Source: Treponema sp.
GTDB lineage: Bacteria > Spirochaetota > Spirochaetia > Treponematales > Breznakiellaceae
Reading direction: 5' to 3'
DNA: 7,047 nucleotides
Assembly (NCBI GenBank): GCA_031276685.1
Contig: JAISMQ010000090.1
Span: forward strand, 1-7,047
Below, in pieces: positions 7,041-7,047 of the stretch. The translations under genes were made by a program, and so were the position numbers. The notes under the pieces were generated by a model. The model did not search any database, had not been told where the DNA came from, and was given only the letters and a program-made list of their open reading frames with translations. How positions within the stretch are numbered: position 1 is the first letter of the stretch; every line of letters begins with the position of its first letter.

Positions 7041-7047
7041 ACAAACC

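Noticed and set aside
1..7047. CRISPR arrays, insertion sequences, integrase sites or tandem repeats
   Set aside because: No regularly spaced repeats, transposase motifs or terminal repeats were seen. The window is almost fully occupied by two ordinary genes.

Overview
The window holds two complete protein genes in convergent orientation, plus short flanking and intergenic stretches. The base composition is GC-rich (roughly 60 % by eye), with both genes using strongly G/C-ending codons. The large protein belongs to the bacterial alpha-2-macroglobulin family and carries an N-terminal membrane anchor, so the host is most likely a Gram-negative-type bacterium with a periplasm. My impression is of a spirochaete (Treponema-like), but this rests on general style only; nothing in the window proves the phylum.

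Layout: positions 1-158 are a leader region with inverted repeats and a possible promoter. Positions 159-1133 (+ strand) encode a ROK-family sugar kinase. It keeps the phosphate-binding and catalytic motifs but has lost all three cysteines of the usual ROK zinc site. Positions 1134-1247 lie between the two gene ends and contain two hairpins, one with a perfect 16-bp stem. Positions 1248-7040 (- strand) encode a 1930-residue alpha-2-macroglobulin with an intact Cys-Thr-Glu-Gln thioester motif. The window ends 7 bases before its start codon, so its promoter and upstream partner genes are not visible.

The two genes probably do not share a pathway. The kinase would phosphorylate a sugar in the cytoplasm. 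The macroglobulin would sit on the periplasmic face of the inner membrane and trap foreign proteases. They face each other and share only the terminator region. I do not see a previously undescribed multi-gene system here. The points most worth a second look are the zinc-less ROK kinase, the long cytoplasmic lead and non-lipoprotein anchor of the macroglobulin, its bait-like segment, and the three-part inverted and direct repeat between the genes.
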